Positions 6,648-15,118 are shown, numbered from the stretch's first letter. The stretch: DNA of 17,620 bases from an uncultured Lachnospiraceae bacterium (GCA_902772565.1 CACYBJ010000201.1:1-17620), one strand, 5' to 3'. The notes: generated by a model not told the origin, from the letters alone. Translations and numbers: made by a program.

Positions 6648-7313
6648 TCAGACCATTTCCAGGGCTTCTCTGTCCAGGATTTTAATCCTGTCTTTTGTTA
6701 CCTCGATGAGACCGTCTTTCTGCATTTTCATCAGTTCCCTTGAAAGGGACGGTCTGGTGGTTCCAAGGTAGGATGCAAGCTGCTCCCGGTTCATGAAAAG
6801 CCTTACCTCCCCCTTCTGTTCTTCGATAAAGATCCAGATTGCGATTCTCTCCCGAAGATTATTATTACTCAGCAGATGCGCCTTACGGGTAAGGGTATAG
6901 CTTCTGTAGGAAAGAATCTGCAGCATATTCTTTGTGACATTCTGGTGGCATTTGCAGGCCTTGCTGCAGAAACCGTAAAAGAAGTCAAAAGGTATCTGAA
7001 GAAGTTCCACATCGGTGGCTGCCTTCGCGTCGAACCAGTATTCGTCCATCTTATTGTTAAAGAAAATGACGCCCAGAATCTGCCCCTCATGAACTTCCAG
7101 AATCACATCTTGCTTTCCGGAAGAATAATCCTTAAGCATTACCACCGAGCCTGAAAGAAGGATATAGGTATAGTTCGGTTTTTTGTCGTGCCTGAATATG
7201 TACTGCCCTTCCTTGTATTTTTTAATAAAGGCACCTGAGCAGTTTACAAGCTGCTGAATCTCCTGGTCGGAGATATCCTTAAAAAGTTCCAGTTCGTTTA
7301 ATTTCAAAGACAT
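6648..7313 (-). CDS. Crp/Fnr-family transcriptional regulator
   Basis: This 221-residue protein has the family's two domains: a cyclic-nucleotide-binding-like beta-barrel (about 10-115), a dimer helix (about 120-145) and a winged helix-turn-helix (about 150-215). The recognition helix reads TTRPSLSRELMKM (185-197). Serine and arginine match the FNR S-R positions, but the usual glutamate is replaced by proline. Four cysteines occur: C25 near the N-terminus and C116, C120, C122 at the end of the barrel. The barrel lacks the clear phosphate-binding RxS signature of cAMP-binding CRP, so cAMP is an unlikely ligand. A metal cluster or other redox sensing is an inference. GGAGG five bases before the ATG supports the start. 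Its terminator overlaps a palindrome at the pflB promoter, suggesting that pflB is a target. Orthologue identity is not assigned. Confidence 0.9.
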   Translation of the reverse strand: MSLKLNELELFKDISDQEIQQLVNCSGAFIKKYKEGQYIFRHDKKPNYTYILLSGSVVMLKDYSSGKQDVILEVHEGQILGVIFFNNKMDEYWFDAKAATDVELLQIPFDFFYGFCSKACKCHQNVTKNMLQILSYRSYTLTRKAHLLSNNNLRERIAIWIFIEEQKGEVRLFMNREQLASYLGTTRPSLSRELMKMQKDGLIEVTKDRIKILDREALEMV

Positions 7314-7342
7314 ACGACCCTCCGATTAAACTCTGAAAACCC

Positions 7343-7358
7343 CGGGGTTGTGACCCCG
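7343..7358 (-). terminator. GC-rich hairpin between deaminase and Crp/Fnr genes
   Basis: CGGGGT and ACCCCG pair around a CACA loop on the minus strand, 14 bases after the deaminase stop, followed by GGGTTTTCAG. The U run is short, so termination is probably partial. The hairpin lies 30 bases before the regulator start codon. No convincing promoter for the regulator is seen after it, so some read-through from upstream genes is likely. Confidence 0.5.
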
Positions 7359-7372
7359 TATAACCATTCTGA

Positions 7373-7861
7373 TCAGTATCCGAAAGTTCCGTCAATGGAT
7401 TCGTCGTTTACGATCCAGTCATTAACATCGATTACTCTGTAGCTATCCATGGTATCGCGGATGTAAACTTTTTCGATTCCCGCATTTATTATCATGCGCT
7501 TGCACATAGAACAGCTGTTGGAGTTTTCTATAAATTCGCCGCTGTTCACTTCCCTGCCGGAAAGATACATGGAAGCACCTATCATCTTGTCTCTTTCGGC
7601 GGATATTATGGCATTTGCCTCCGCATGAACGCTTCTGCAGAGTTCATAACGCTCGCCTCTCGGCGCTTTCATTTTCTTTCTAATGCAGAAGTTTAAGTCC
7701 GTGCAGTTTTTCCTGCCTCTGGGGGCTCCCACATAGCCTGTGGAAATCACTTCGTCATTCTTTACGATAACCGCACCGTAACGTCGGCGCAGACATGTGC
7801 TTCTGTTTGATACAACATCCGCAAGATCAAGATAGTAATTGATTTTGTCTCTTCTTTCCAT
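7373..7861 (-). CDS. dCMP deaminase family protein (ComEB-like)
   Basis: A zinc-dependent deaminase of the cytidine/deoxycytidylate family, probably converting dCMP to dUMP for thymidylate synthesis. The 162-residue length fits. Zinc ligands and proton shuttle are visible: H79-A80-E81 in SVHAEANAI, and C117 and C120 in SCSMCKRM. The usual Pro-Cys of the PCxxC motif is Ser-Cys here. The segments STCLRRRYGAVIV (21-33) and GYVGAPRGRKNC (42-53) are typical of the dCMP deaminase branch. An additional cysteine pair (C53, C59) resembles the second zinc region of some members. AGAGG five bases before the ATG supports the start. It lies 14 bases after the xth stop and is presumably in the same operon. 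Confidence 0.88.
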   Translation of the reverse strand: MERRDKINYYLDLADVVSNRSTCLRRRYGAVIVKNDEVISTGYVGAPRGRKNCTDLNFCIRKKMKAPRGERYELCRSVHAEANAIISAERDKMIGASMYLSGREVNSGEFIENSNSCSMCKRMIINAGIEKVYIRDTMDSYRVIDVNDWIVNDESIDGTFGY

Positions 7862-7875
7862 TTTGGCCTCTTTGT

Positions 7876-8640
7876 TTACAGTGTGATATCAAGTTCCACC
7901 GGACAATGGTCGGAACCGAATACATCCTTATGGATTATGAATTCCTTAATGTTTTCCTTAACAGAATCTGAAACCACGAAATAGTCTATGCGCCAGCCCA
8001 CATCCTTGGCTCTGGCATTCATTCTGTAACTCCACCATGTATAGGCTCCCGCTTTATCAGGATACAGATAGCGGAATGCGTCGGTAAATCCCGCATTCAG
8101 GAGTTCCGTAAACTTGCCTCTCTCCTCATCGGAGAAGCCGGCGTTGCCACGGTTGGTCTTGGGATTCTTAAGGTCGATTTCTTCATGGGCAACATTTAAG
8201 TCTCCGCAGAAAACCACAGGTTTCTTCTTAGCAAGTCCTGCGGCATATGCCCTGAAATCATCTTCCCAACTCATTCTGTAATCGATTCTTTTCAGTTCGT
8301 TCTGAGCATTGGGAACATAGCCCCCGATGAAATAGAAGTTTTCAAACTCAAGGGTGATAAGTCTTCCTTCGTGGTCATGCTCATCGATTCCCATACCGAA
8401 AAAAACACTAAGAGGTTTTTCTTTTGTAAAAACAGCCGTACCTGAATAGCCTTTTTTGTCCGCATAGTTCCAGTAGTCGTAATAACCGGCGGTATCCAGT
8501 TCAATCTGGCCTTCCTGAAGTTTGGTTTCCTGCAGGGCAAATATGTCAGCATCCACGCTTCTGAAGAAGTCCATGAAGCCTTTTCCCACTGCAGCCCGCA
8601 GGCCGTTTACATTCCATGATACAAGTTTTAAATCTTTCAT
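7876..8640 (-). CDS. xth: Exodeoxyribonuclease III / AP endonuclease
   Basis: This is a Mg2+-dependent endonuclease/exonuclease/phosphatase-fold enzyme that cleaves at abasic sites and trims 3' ends in base-excision repair. Its 254 residues are normal for the ExoIII/ExoA group. Motifs appear in order: SWNVNGLRAA with N10 and N12, LQETK with metal-ligand E38, the catalytic CGDLNVA with D147 and N149, the WWSYR segment near 202-206, WRIDYF near 216-221, and the terminal GSDHCPVEL with D244 and H245. GGAG lies nine bases before the ATG. The gene begins 21 bases after the mnmA stop and ends 14 bases before the deaminase gene, so the three are probably co-transcribed. Confidence 0.96.
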   Translation of the reverse strand: MKDLKLVSWNVNGLRAAVGKGFMDFFRSVDADIFALQETKLQEGQIELDTAGYYDYWNYADKKGYSGTAVFTKEKPLSVFFGMGIDEHDHEGRLITLEFENFYFIGGYVPNAQNELKRIDYRMSWEDDFRAYAAGLAKKKPVVFCGDLNVAHEEIDLKNPKTNRGNAGFSDEERGKFTELLNAGFTDAFRYLYPDKAGAYTWWSYRMNARAKDVGWRIDYFVVSDSVKENIKEFIIHKDVFGSDHCPVELDITL

Positions 8641-8661
8641 AGTTTCATTCTCCGTTATGGA

Positions 8662-9741
8662 TTATTCTCCTATTTCGGTTATGGTTCCGCCGGCAACCAC
8701 CACATCGCCGTCGTAAAGAACCACCGCCTGTCCTCTTGTAATGGCACGGACAGGTTCATCGAAAACCACATGAAGACGGCCGTCTTTTATTTCTGCCACA
8801 GCCCACTCTTCATTGTGGCGGTACCTTACCTTGGCTTTAAGCCGTACAGGCTCATCAATGCTTTCCCATGAAACCATGTTGACTTCATCTGCCCAGAGTT
8901 CCCGCTTGAAAAGGTCTTCATTTCTTCCGAGTATAACTCTGTTATTCGGAATATCCAAAGCGGTGACATAGGCCGGTTCCTTAAGAGAAAGACCCAGACC
9001 TTTTCTCTGGCCGATGGTATAGCCGATTATGCCTTTGTGCTGCCCCATAACGGATCCCGCAAGGTTCACAAAATCTCCGGGAGGATAATCCTTTCCTGTT
9101 CTTTGTTTAATAAAGTCCGTGTAGCTGCCTTCTTTAACAAAGCACAGGTCTTCGCTGTCCTTCTTTTCAGCGGTTATAAAACCGCACTCTCCCGCGATTT
9201 TTCTGGCATCTGCCTTTTTCATGTCACCGAGAGGGAAACGGGTCTTTGAAAGCATGTCCTGACTTAGAAGGTAAAGAACATAACTCTGGTCCTTGGTATC
9301 GTCAAGCGCTTTCATTAACTGCCATCTGCCGCGTTTTTCATCGTAATGATTTCTGGCATAATGGCCTGTTACTATTATCTCACACCCAAGCTCGCAGGCG
9401 TGGGTAAGAAGCTTGTCAAATTTCAGATAGCGGTTGCATCTTATGCATGGATTGGGTGTCATTCCGTTTTCGTAGCGATATACGAAATCGTCCAGAACTT
9501 TCTCCTTAAAACGTTCGGAAAAGTCTATCACCTCATAGGGCATACCGAGGCCCTCCGCAACGGACCTGGCATCGTTTATATCGTCCATGCTGCAGCAGGA
9601 ATGGGACCTGGAAAGGGTGGCATCTGCCGAATCAAAAAGTTTCATGGTAACGCCGTAACATTCGTACCCTTCTTTAATTGTCAGATATCCTGCCACGCTG
9701 GAGTCCACGCCTCCGCTCATGGCAATAAGAGCTTTTTTCAT
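8662..9741 (-). CDS. mnmA: tRNA-specific 2-thiouridylase MnmA
   Basis: MnmA adenylates and thiolates U34 of Lys, Glu and Gln tRNAs. The protein is 359 residues from the chosen ATG at 9741. The PP-loop SGGVDSS is at 9-15. The nucleophilic cysteine C102 lies in NPCIRCNRYLKF, and the persulfide cysteine C200 in DSEDLCFV. TGHYAR (125-130), DQSYVL and IGYTIGQRKGLG are family signatures. C49-C50 in SCCSMDDINDAR and C99 are additional cysteines. An in-frame start 12 codons upstream (9777) would overlap the permease gene and add residues not typical of MnmA. With the 9741 start, GGAG lies inside the permease stop region (GTGGAGTAG), leaving a 10-base gap and suggesting translational coupling to the permease. 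Confidence 0.96.
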   Translation of the reverse strand: MKKALIAMSGGVDSSVAGYLTIKEGYECYGVTMKLFDSADATLSRSHSCCSMDDINDARSVAEGLGMPYEVIDFSERFKEKVLDDFVYRYENGMTPNPCIRCNRYLKFDKLLTHACELGCEIIVTGHYARNHYDEKRGRWQLMKALDDTKDQSYVLYLLSQDMLSKTRFPLGDMKKADARKIAGECGFITAEKKDSEDLCFVKEGSYTDFIKQRTGKDYPPGDFVNLAGSVMGQHKGIIGYTIGQRKGLGLSLKEPAYVTALDIPNNRVILGRNEDLFKRELWADEVNMVSWESIDEPVRLKAKVRYRHNEEWAVAEIKDGRLHVVFDEPVRAITRGQAVVLYDGDVVVAGGTITEIGE

Positions 9742-9751
9742 AATAATAATT

Positions 9752-12391
9752 CTACTCCACACTCTTAAGAGAATCAATCATGTCAATCTTCTTTATAACC
9801 TTGCTCATGTACAGGTTTACAAGGATTGAAAATCCCATGGTGATCAAAGCGGCATAAAGATAACTTAAATTGCTGATGCGCCTGCCGAACATCATAAGGT
9901 CCACTTCAACCGTGGTAACGGTAAACCTGTGAAGCACGGTGCCGGCGAAAAAGCCCAGCAGGATTCCGATAAACGTCAGTATTATATTCTCCCTGAATAC
10001 ATACATGGACACTTCGTTATCGTAATATCCGAGGACCTTAAGGGTGGCCAGTTCGCGCTTGCGCTCGGTTATGTTTATGCTGTTTAAGTTATATATGACA
10101 ACAAAGGCAAGCAGTCCGGCAGATACTATCAGTATCCACATAATGTTATTCAAAACTCCCAGCATGTCATCGATATTCTTTTCAAGATCCGTTACTGATG
10201 AGAATCCGCTGCAGCCCGGCATTTTAAGGATATCCGTTTCCATTTTCTTCTCTTCGGATTCGCTTACGCCGTCGTATTTAAGCAGTATGCTGGTGGGCAC
10301 AGGCTTTTTGCCGTAAAGCTTTTCGTAGGTTCCCGCGGAAATAAACAGATAGTGCTGAATATAGTTTTCTACGATGTTTGTCACCTTTACTTTTACGCCG
10401 TCGGTAACATCTTCGCTGATGGAAACATAGTCGCCGACCTTAAGTCCCAGCATGTCTGCGGTCTTTTCGGAAATAACCGCACCCTCTTCGGGGAAGTCGT
10501 AGACTTCGCCTGTTTTACGGTTTCTCAGCGTCAGGAAATCACCGATGTTTTCGCTTTCCATCGGCACATATAAAACGGACTCTATGTCCTTGTCCTCAAA
10601 GCCGAGGCTTACTCTTTTGGTTATGACTTCGGCGTACTCATCTATCCCTTCGTAGGAATCAATGAGGCTTACCAGATTGCGCCTTACTTCATCATCTGCC
10701 TCGGCATCTATGGTTACCGTTGCGGAGGATGTAAAGATGTTAATGAACTGATTCTTGGCTACAACCGTAATGGAATCAATCAGTCCGAGCCCCACGAGTA
10801 TAAGGCCCATGCATCCGCCGACGCCTATTACAGTCATAATAAATCGCTTTTTGTATCTTGCAAGATTTCGCAAGGTGGCCTTCCAGCCGAAACTCATTTT
10901 CTTCCAAAACGAGCCTGTCTTCTCCAGCAGGACTCTTCGCCCGTTCTTCGGAGCCTCGGGGCGCATCAGTTCGGCAGCGCCGGACCTTAACTGCATACCG
11001 CAGGCCGAAAGAGTTGCCAGTCCCGTACATAAAGCAGCCGCAATTATCGCCAGAGCCGCCTGATCCCAGTTTATGGGAGTCAGGAATACATTCAGCCCTC
11101 TGTAAAGTATAGCATAGGTCCTGGAGATGATGTAAGGCAGCAGCCACTCGCCCAAAGCAATTCCTATTACGGAACCGGTAAGAGTGGCCAGCATGGCATA
11201 TGCCAGGTATCTGCCGGCTATGGCGCGGTTGCCGTAGCCCAGAGCCTTAAGGGTTCCGATCTGAGACCTCTGCTCCTCCACCATTCTGGTCATGGCAGTG
11301 AGGCTGACAAGGGCAGCCACCAGAAAGAACATTACAGGGAAAACTCTGCCTATGCTCTTCATGCGCTCGGCATCTGCCTCGTGAGTCACATAGCTTTCTA
11401 TGGTATTTCTGTCCAGAACGTAAAGAGTCGGTGCCTCTGTTTTTTCAAGTTCTTCTTCTTTTTCATCAAGAAGGGCAGATGCCTCCCCCGGATCGATGAA
11501 TTCCTTTACAAAGTCCTCTCCGTATTCATCGATGGCCTCCGAAAGACGGTTTCTGTATTCTTCTATTTTGGCCTTTCCCTGAATCTTAACTTCCGAAAGA
11601 CGTCTTCCGCACATTTCCTCAGAAAGGCTCTCTATTTTCTTTTTGACTTCGTTAATCTTCTCAGCGTACTCATCTGAAAAAGAATTCTCCTCCTTGGCGC
11701 CGGAAACCTTAACCAGCACTTCGTTATAGACTTCGGTGTTGAACACGCTGTCAAAGACAACAATAAAGGAGTCCAGGGACCCGTCACCTATCTTTGTGGT
11801 GCCTCTTGTAAGGCCCATATAATTCGGCAGATAGGTTTTGCCGACTATTGTAAACTCAGTGGTGCTTAAGGTCTCGGAGAGCCTTGTGGTTCCCGAAACC
11901 AAAGCGCTGATATCATCTTCATCTTCATTTCCCGAGGAAAGCTTTATAACATCACCTATCTCAAGATCGTCTCTGGCCATGCTGCCCGCATCAAAAAGAC
12001 ATTCGTTTTCATTCTCGGGCATTCTGCCTTCGGTAAGTACCGGGGTGTTAATGCCCTCGGTAAGTCCGATGACTTTCATTACAAGCTGGCTTTCCTTTGT
12101 ATCGCACATAACATCCACAGTGTGAAGTCCCACTGCCGTATCCACTCCGGACACGTCACTTACGGCAGATACATCACTCTCCGTAAGTCCCAAAGTGCCT
12201 ATTACTCTGATGTCCGTAAGATCGGCATCATCATAGTACTTGTCTGCGGAGTATTTCATGTCATAGCAGGTGGAGCGAAGTCCCGCAAAAAAAGCAGTTC
12301 CGAGCATAACAATAAAAACAATGGATATGAAGCGTCCCTTGTTTCTTGCTATTTCTCGGAAGAATTCTTTTCTAAGCGTGCTTTTTTTCAT
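9752..12391 (-). CDS. FtsX-type ABC transporter permease
   Basis: An 879-residue membrane protein of the MacB/FtsX permease superfamily, in the Firmicutes arrangement of two FtsX modules. A first membrane helix lies at about 20-38. A large extracytoplasmic region (about 40-345) follows, including a charged, coiled-coil-prone stretch at about 240-318. Three helices then form the first FtsX module (about 350-465, with the EEQRSQIGTLKALGYGNRAI coupling segment at 372-391). A helix at about 516-538, a second outer domain, and three C-terminal helices follow, with the matching coupling segment TERKRELATLKVLGYYDNEV. The two similar coupling segments contact the ATPase encoded 30 bases upstream. The ribosome-binding site is weak (AGG four bases before ATG). 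Substrate unknown; such systems export lipids, lipoproteins or peptides, or act as mechanotransmitters. Confidence 0.92.
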   Translation of the reverse strand: MKKSTLRKEFFREIARNKGRFISIVFIVMLGTAFFAGLRSTCYDMKYSADKYYDDADLTDIRVIGTLGLTESDVSAVSDVSGVDTAVGLHTVDVMCDTKESQLVMKVIGLTEGINTPVLTEGRMPENENECLFDAGSMARDDLEIGDVIKLSSGNEDEDDISALVSGTTRLSETLSTTEFTIVGKTYLPNYMGLTRGTTKIGDGSLDSFIVVFDSVFNTEVYNEVLVKVSGAKEENSFSDEYAEKINEVKKKIESLSEEMCGRRLSEVKIQGKAKIEEYRNRLSEAIDEYGEDFVKEFIDPGEASALLDEKEEELEKTEAPTLYVLDRNTIESYVTHEADAERMKSIGRVFPVMFFLVAALVSLTAMTRMVEEQRSQIGTLKALGYGNRAIAGRYLAYAMLATLTGSVIGIALGEWLLPYIISRTYAILYRGLNVFLTPINWDQAALAIIAAALCTGLATLSACGMQLRSGAAELMRPEAPKNGRRVLLEKTGSFWKKMSFGWKATLRNLARYKKRFIMTVIGVGGCMGLILVGLGLIDSITVVAKNQFINIFTSSATVTIDAEADDEVRRNLVSLIDSYEGIDEYAEVITKRVSLGFEDKDIESVLYVPMESENIGDFLTLRNRKTGEVYDFPEEGAVISEKTADMLGLKVGDYVSISEDVTDGVKVKVTNIVENYIQHYLFISAGTYEKLYGKKPVPTSILLKYDGVSESEEKKMETDILKMPGCSGFSSVTDLEKNIDDMLGVLNNIMWILIVSAGLLAFVVIYNLNSINITERKRELATLKVLGYYDNEVSMYVFRENIILTFIGILLGFFAGTVLHRFTVTTVEVDLMMFGRRISNLSYLYAALITMGFSILVNLYMSKVIKKIDMIDSLKSVE

Positions 12392-12421
12392 GTGCCTGAT
12401 ACTTTGGTTTGACTGTTTCGG

Positions 12422-13123
12422 CTACCATTCGATTTCTTCTATGGGTAGCGGATTCTCGTTAATTTCTACTTTGCTCACTTTTCCGTTCCGGATGTGAATT
12501 ACTTTGTCGGCCATAGGTGTTATAGCCTGGTTATGGGTGATGACAATCACCGTCATTCCCTTGTTTCTGCAGGTGTCCATAAGGAGTTTTAATACCGCCT
12601 TGCCGGTCTGATAATCAAGGGCGCCCGTAGGCTCGTCGCAAAGCAGCAGTTTAGGATTCTTGGCAAGGGCTCTGGCTATGGCCACTCTCTGCTGTTCTCC
12701 GCCGGAAAGCTGGGCAGGGAAGTTATCCATTCTGTCCTCAAGACCCACTTCCTTAAGTATGGCTGCCGCATCCATGGGATCCGAGCAGATTTCAAGCGCC
12801 AGCTCCACATTCTCAAGAGCGGTAAGATTCTGCATCAGATTGTAAAACTGAAATACAAAGCCCACATCTTCTCTTCGATAGGCGACCTGCTTTTTTCCTT
12901 TGTAACTGCTGACCTCATTACCGTCAACGGTTACGGTTCCCGAAGTAAGACTGTCCATGCCTCCGAGAATGTTGAGCACAGTGGTTTTACCTGCACCGGA
13001 AGGGCCCACGATTACGGCAAATTCGCCCTTTTCGATTCCGAAATCAATTCCGTCACAGGCTTTTATTTTCACGTCACCCATATTATAAATTTTAGTCACG
13101 TTCTCAAGAGAAATGTAAGGCAT
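12422..13123 (-). CDS. ABC transporter ATP-binding protein (MacB/LolD type)
   Basis: This is the nucleotide-binding subunit for the FtsX-type permease downstream. From the ATG at 13123 it is 233 residues. Walker A GPSGAGKT is at 40-47, Q-loop Q92 in FVFQFYNLM, signature LSGGEQQR at 139-146, Walker B LLLCDEPTGALD ending with catalytic E164, and switch histidine H197. The FQFYNL...LTALENV pattern is characteristic of the LolD/MacB/FtsE branch. An in-frame GTG at 13135 would add four residues, but the ribosome-binding site CGGAG overlaps that GTG, whereas it stands 11 bases before the ATG. Residues after 210 form a short acidic tail (INENPLPIEEIEW). The ATPase and permease genes are 30 bases apart and form one transporter. 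Confidence 0.95.
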   Translation of the reverse strand: MPYISLENVTKIYNMGDVKIKACDGIDFGIEKGEFAVIVGPSGAGKTTVLNILGGMDSLTSGTVTVDGNEVSSYKGKKQVAYRREDVGFVFQFYNLMQNLTALENVELALEICSDPMDAAAILKEVGLEDRMDNFPAQLSGGEQQRVAIARALAKNPKLLLCDEPTGALDYQTGKAVLKLLMDTCRNKGMTVIVITHNQAITPMADKVIHIRNGKVSKVEINENPLPIEEIEW

Positions 13124-13150
13124 GGTGTAAAACACTCCGTTTCTAACAAG

Positions 13151-13176
13151 TTCGCCCCGGTTTTGGCCGGGGCGAA
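13151..13176 (-). terminator. GC-rich hairpin downstream of the cellulase gene
   Basis: A perfect 10-bp stem, TTCGCCCCGG with CCGGGGCGAA, encloses a six-base loop 25 bases after the cellulase stop. On the minus strand it is followed by CTTGTTAG, without a proper U run, so it is an imperfect terminator at best. It could instead protect the cellulase mRNA 3' end while allowing read-through into the ABC genes, for which I see no clear promoter. Confidence 0.5.
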
Positions 13177-13201
13177 GATTATTCTCAAGATTTAATCCAG
13201 A

Positions 13202-15094
13202 TTATGCTGGATAATACTTGAATGTAAGTGAAATTGTATCAGCATTCTCAGGGAATGTGTATGCAGCAGATGGAACGTTAGTTGCATCATTCTCTTCCAT
13301 GATAGGCCATGGTTTAGCTGTTTCAGCTGTTACGCCGTCAACAAGTCTGCCTTCTTCATTATTGTCATTGTGCTTGAAGATCTTAGAAGTGTCGGTTACC
13401 CAGTAATTGAAGAGGTTAACTCGTGTGCATGTGCCGTCATCGGATGTTGTATAGTAGTTGTTGCATGGATATGCTGTGTCGTTGATCTTGAACTCGGTGA
13501 TTTCTACCTTGTAATCAGGGAAGTTAATTTCACCGTTGGCAATACCGAGAGCCATGAATACGCAGCCTGATGCGCCGCCTACTGCTGAGAGATCAAGAGA
13601 TACAGTATATTCGCCTTCACCTTCGATGACAACATCGGTAGGAACAAGGCCTGAAGTAGCACTTGAAGGAGCATACTCGTCACCTACACTGTAAGATACT
13701 GTCCAGTCAGCGCTGTTGAACATGAGCCATGCTACGGAATCTTCTTCGTTTTCACGGATATCCTGAGGTGCGTTAGGATCTTCATGAGCACCTGCTACTA
13801 CTTCAGCGATTGTTGCATCTGCTGCTGCAGCAAGATCTTCAGGAGTTGACTTCTGAGCATCAAGATAGAGCTGCTGAAGTTCTGCAAAACCTTCGTCTGT
13901 TGTCCAAGCAGCATTCTCTTTGCTGTAGTAGTTGTTGCAATCCCAAAGGTAAGGAGCATAACCGTACTTGTCGCAGTTAGCGAGGAAGCACTTGAAGTAC
14001 TCATAGATACCACCCGGAGCCTTGTTCTCGTTGGCTGCAATTGCTTCATTGGCAACAGCATGCTCACCGATTACAACACCGTAACCTGCATCTGTGAACT
14101 TGGTCATCTTTGCAAGCTGCTCATTCATGTAAGTAACGTCGCTTTCGTTACCCCAGTAAGAAATGGAACCGCCGATGCAGTATGTTGAAGGATCATAGTA
14201 ATGAACAGAAATAAGAAGTTTGCCTTCTACTGTATCTGTAGGCATTACATACTTGTCATCAATTGTCTGATCGATGTTTGTGTTGAATCCCGGAATAAGA
14301 AGGAAACGGTTCTTGTTGTATCCTTCACCGGCACGTACTGTATCAACGAACTTCTGAGTAACCTTTGTTACCATATCGTAGCATTCTTCTGTAGAAAGCT
14401 TACCAACAACACCGTTGATGGAATCGTTGAATCTTGTACCGAACTCTTCGTTTCCGCCTTCGAATACGAGGAATTCATCATAGTCTTTAAATCTTTCCGC
14501 AATCTGTGACCACATTGACTCATAGAGCTTGAACGCTTCTTCGGACTGATCCTCGGAACCGAACATTCCCCACCAGCCGCCGTCCCAGTGATCGTTGATC
14601 ATAACGATGAGACCTGCGTCACGGCACCATCCCACAACTTCCTCAACTCTGTCAAGGAACTCAGGATTGATTGTGTAATCGCCTGTAGAAATGTTATCCA
14701 TGTACTTTGTCCAGGCGACCGGAATTCTGATAGAATCGAAACCTGCTGTCTTTAAACCATCGATCATCTCTTTGGTTGTTACAGGCTGACCCCAAAGTGT
14801 TTCGGCTGCATTGATGCTGACTGTCTTAGTCATGTCAGATACAGCCAGGGCTGAGAAGTTTCTTTCTCCGCCGATTGACTCGAAAGTATTTCCGAGGTTT
14901 GTACCGTTACCCATAGCTGCGGCAAACTCGATAGAATTCATGCTTGCATAAGGTGATGCTGCGCTCTCTTCTTTCTTGTCCCCGTTGGAGTTGGTACCGT
15001 TTGCCTTGTCAGATTTCTTACCGCATGCGCAAAGGGAAAGAACCATTGCGAGTACGAGTGAAACGCTGAGAAGACTTCTAAAAAGTTTTTTCAT
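13202..15094 (-). CDS. GH5-family endoglucanase lipoprotein
   Basis: A 630-residue secreted glycoside hydrolase family 5 enzyme, probably a beta-1,4-endoglucanase. A lipoprotein signal peptide ends in LCAC with lipidated C24, predicting attachment to the outer membrane face; a Ser/Asn/Lys-rich linker follows to about 48. The catalytic barrel (about 55-415) shows NLGNTFE (66-72), RIPVAW (123-128), NDHWDGGWW (167-175), the acid/base E216 in FEGGNEEF, H298 in SVHYY, the nucleophile E344 in VVIGEH, and the sugar-contacting W384. The acid/base is followed by Glu rather than the common Pro. An Ala-rich linker (about 418-448) leads to a beta-rich, aromatic C-terminal domain (about 450-630) that may bind carbohydrate; I cannot name its family. 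AGGAGG five bases before ATG is strong. It starts 24 bases after trpS. Exact substrate and GH5 subfamily are not determined. Confidence 0.92.
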   Translation of the reverse strand: MKKLFRSLLSVSLVLAMVLSLCACGKKSDKANGTNSNGDKKEESAASPYASMNSIEFAAAMGNGTNLGNTFESIGGERNFSALAVSDMTKTVSINAAETLWGQPVTTKEMIDGLKTAGFDSIRIPVAWTKYMDNISTGDYTINPEFLDRVEEVVGWCRDAGLIVMINDHWDGGWWGMFGSEDQSEEAFKLYESMWSQIAERFKDYDEFLVFEGGNEEFGTRFNDSINGVVGKLSTEECYDMVTKVTQKFVDTVRAGEGYNKNRFLLIPGFNTNIDQTIDDKYVMPTDTVEGKLLISVHYYDPSTYCIGGSISYWGNESDVTYMNEQLAKMTKFTDAGYGVVIGEHAVANEAIAANENKAPGGIYEYFKCFLANCDKYGYAPYLWDCNNYYSKENAAWTTDEGFAELQQLYLDAQKSTPEDLAAAADATIAEVVAGAHEDPNAPQDIRENEEDSVAWLMFNSADWTVSYSVGDEYAPSSATSGLVPTDVVIEGEGEYTVSLDLSAVGGASGCVFMALGIANGEINFPDYKVEITEFKINDTAYPCNNYYTTSDDGTCTRVNLFNYWVTDTSKIFKHNDNNEEGRLVDGVTAETAKPWPIMEENDATNVPSAAYTFPENADTISLTFKYYPA

Positions 15095-15118
15095 ACATAC
15101 CTCCTGTATATTATATAG

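Noticed and set aside
7338..7349. AACCCCGGGGTT palindrome as a separate operator
   Set aside because: It overlaps the better-supported hairpin at 7343-7358 and lies at no evident promoter.
9742..9777. Upstream in-frame start adding 12 residues to MnmA
   Set aside because: It overlaps the permease coding region, gives an N-terminus unlike MnmA, and the GGAG is placed for the ATG at 9741.
13124..13135. GTG start for the ABC ATPase
   Set aside because: The only ribosome-binding site (CGGAG) overlaps the GTG, so it can serve only the ATG at 13123.
15110..15115. TATAAT before the cellulase gene as a promoter
   Set aside because: The start would fall within the AGGAGG ribosome-binding site, and there is no -35 match.
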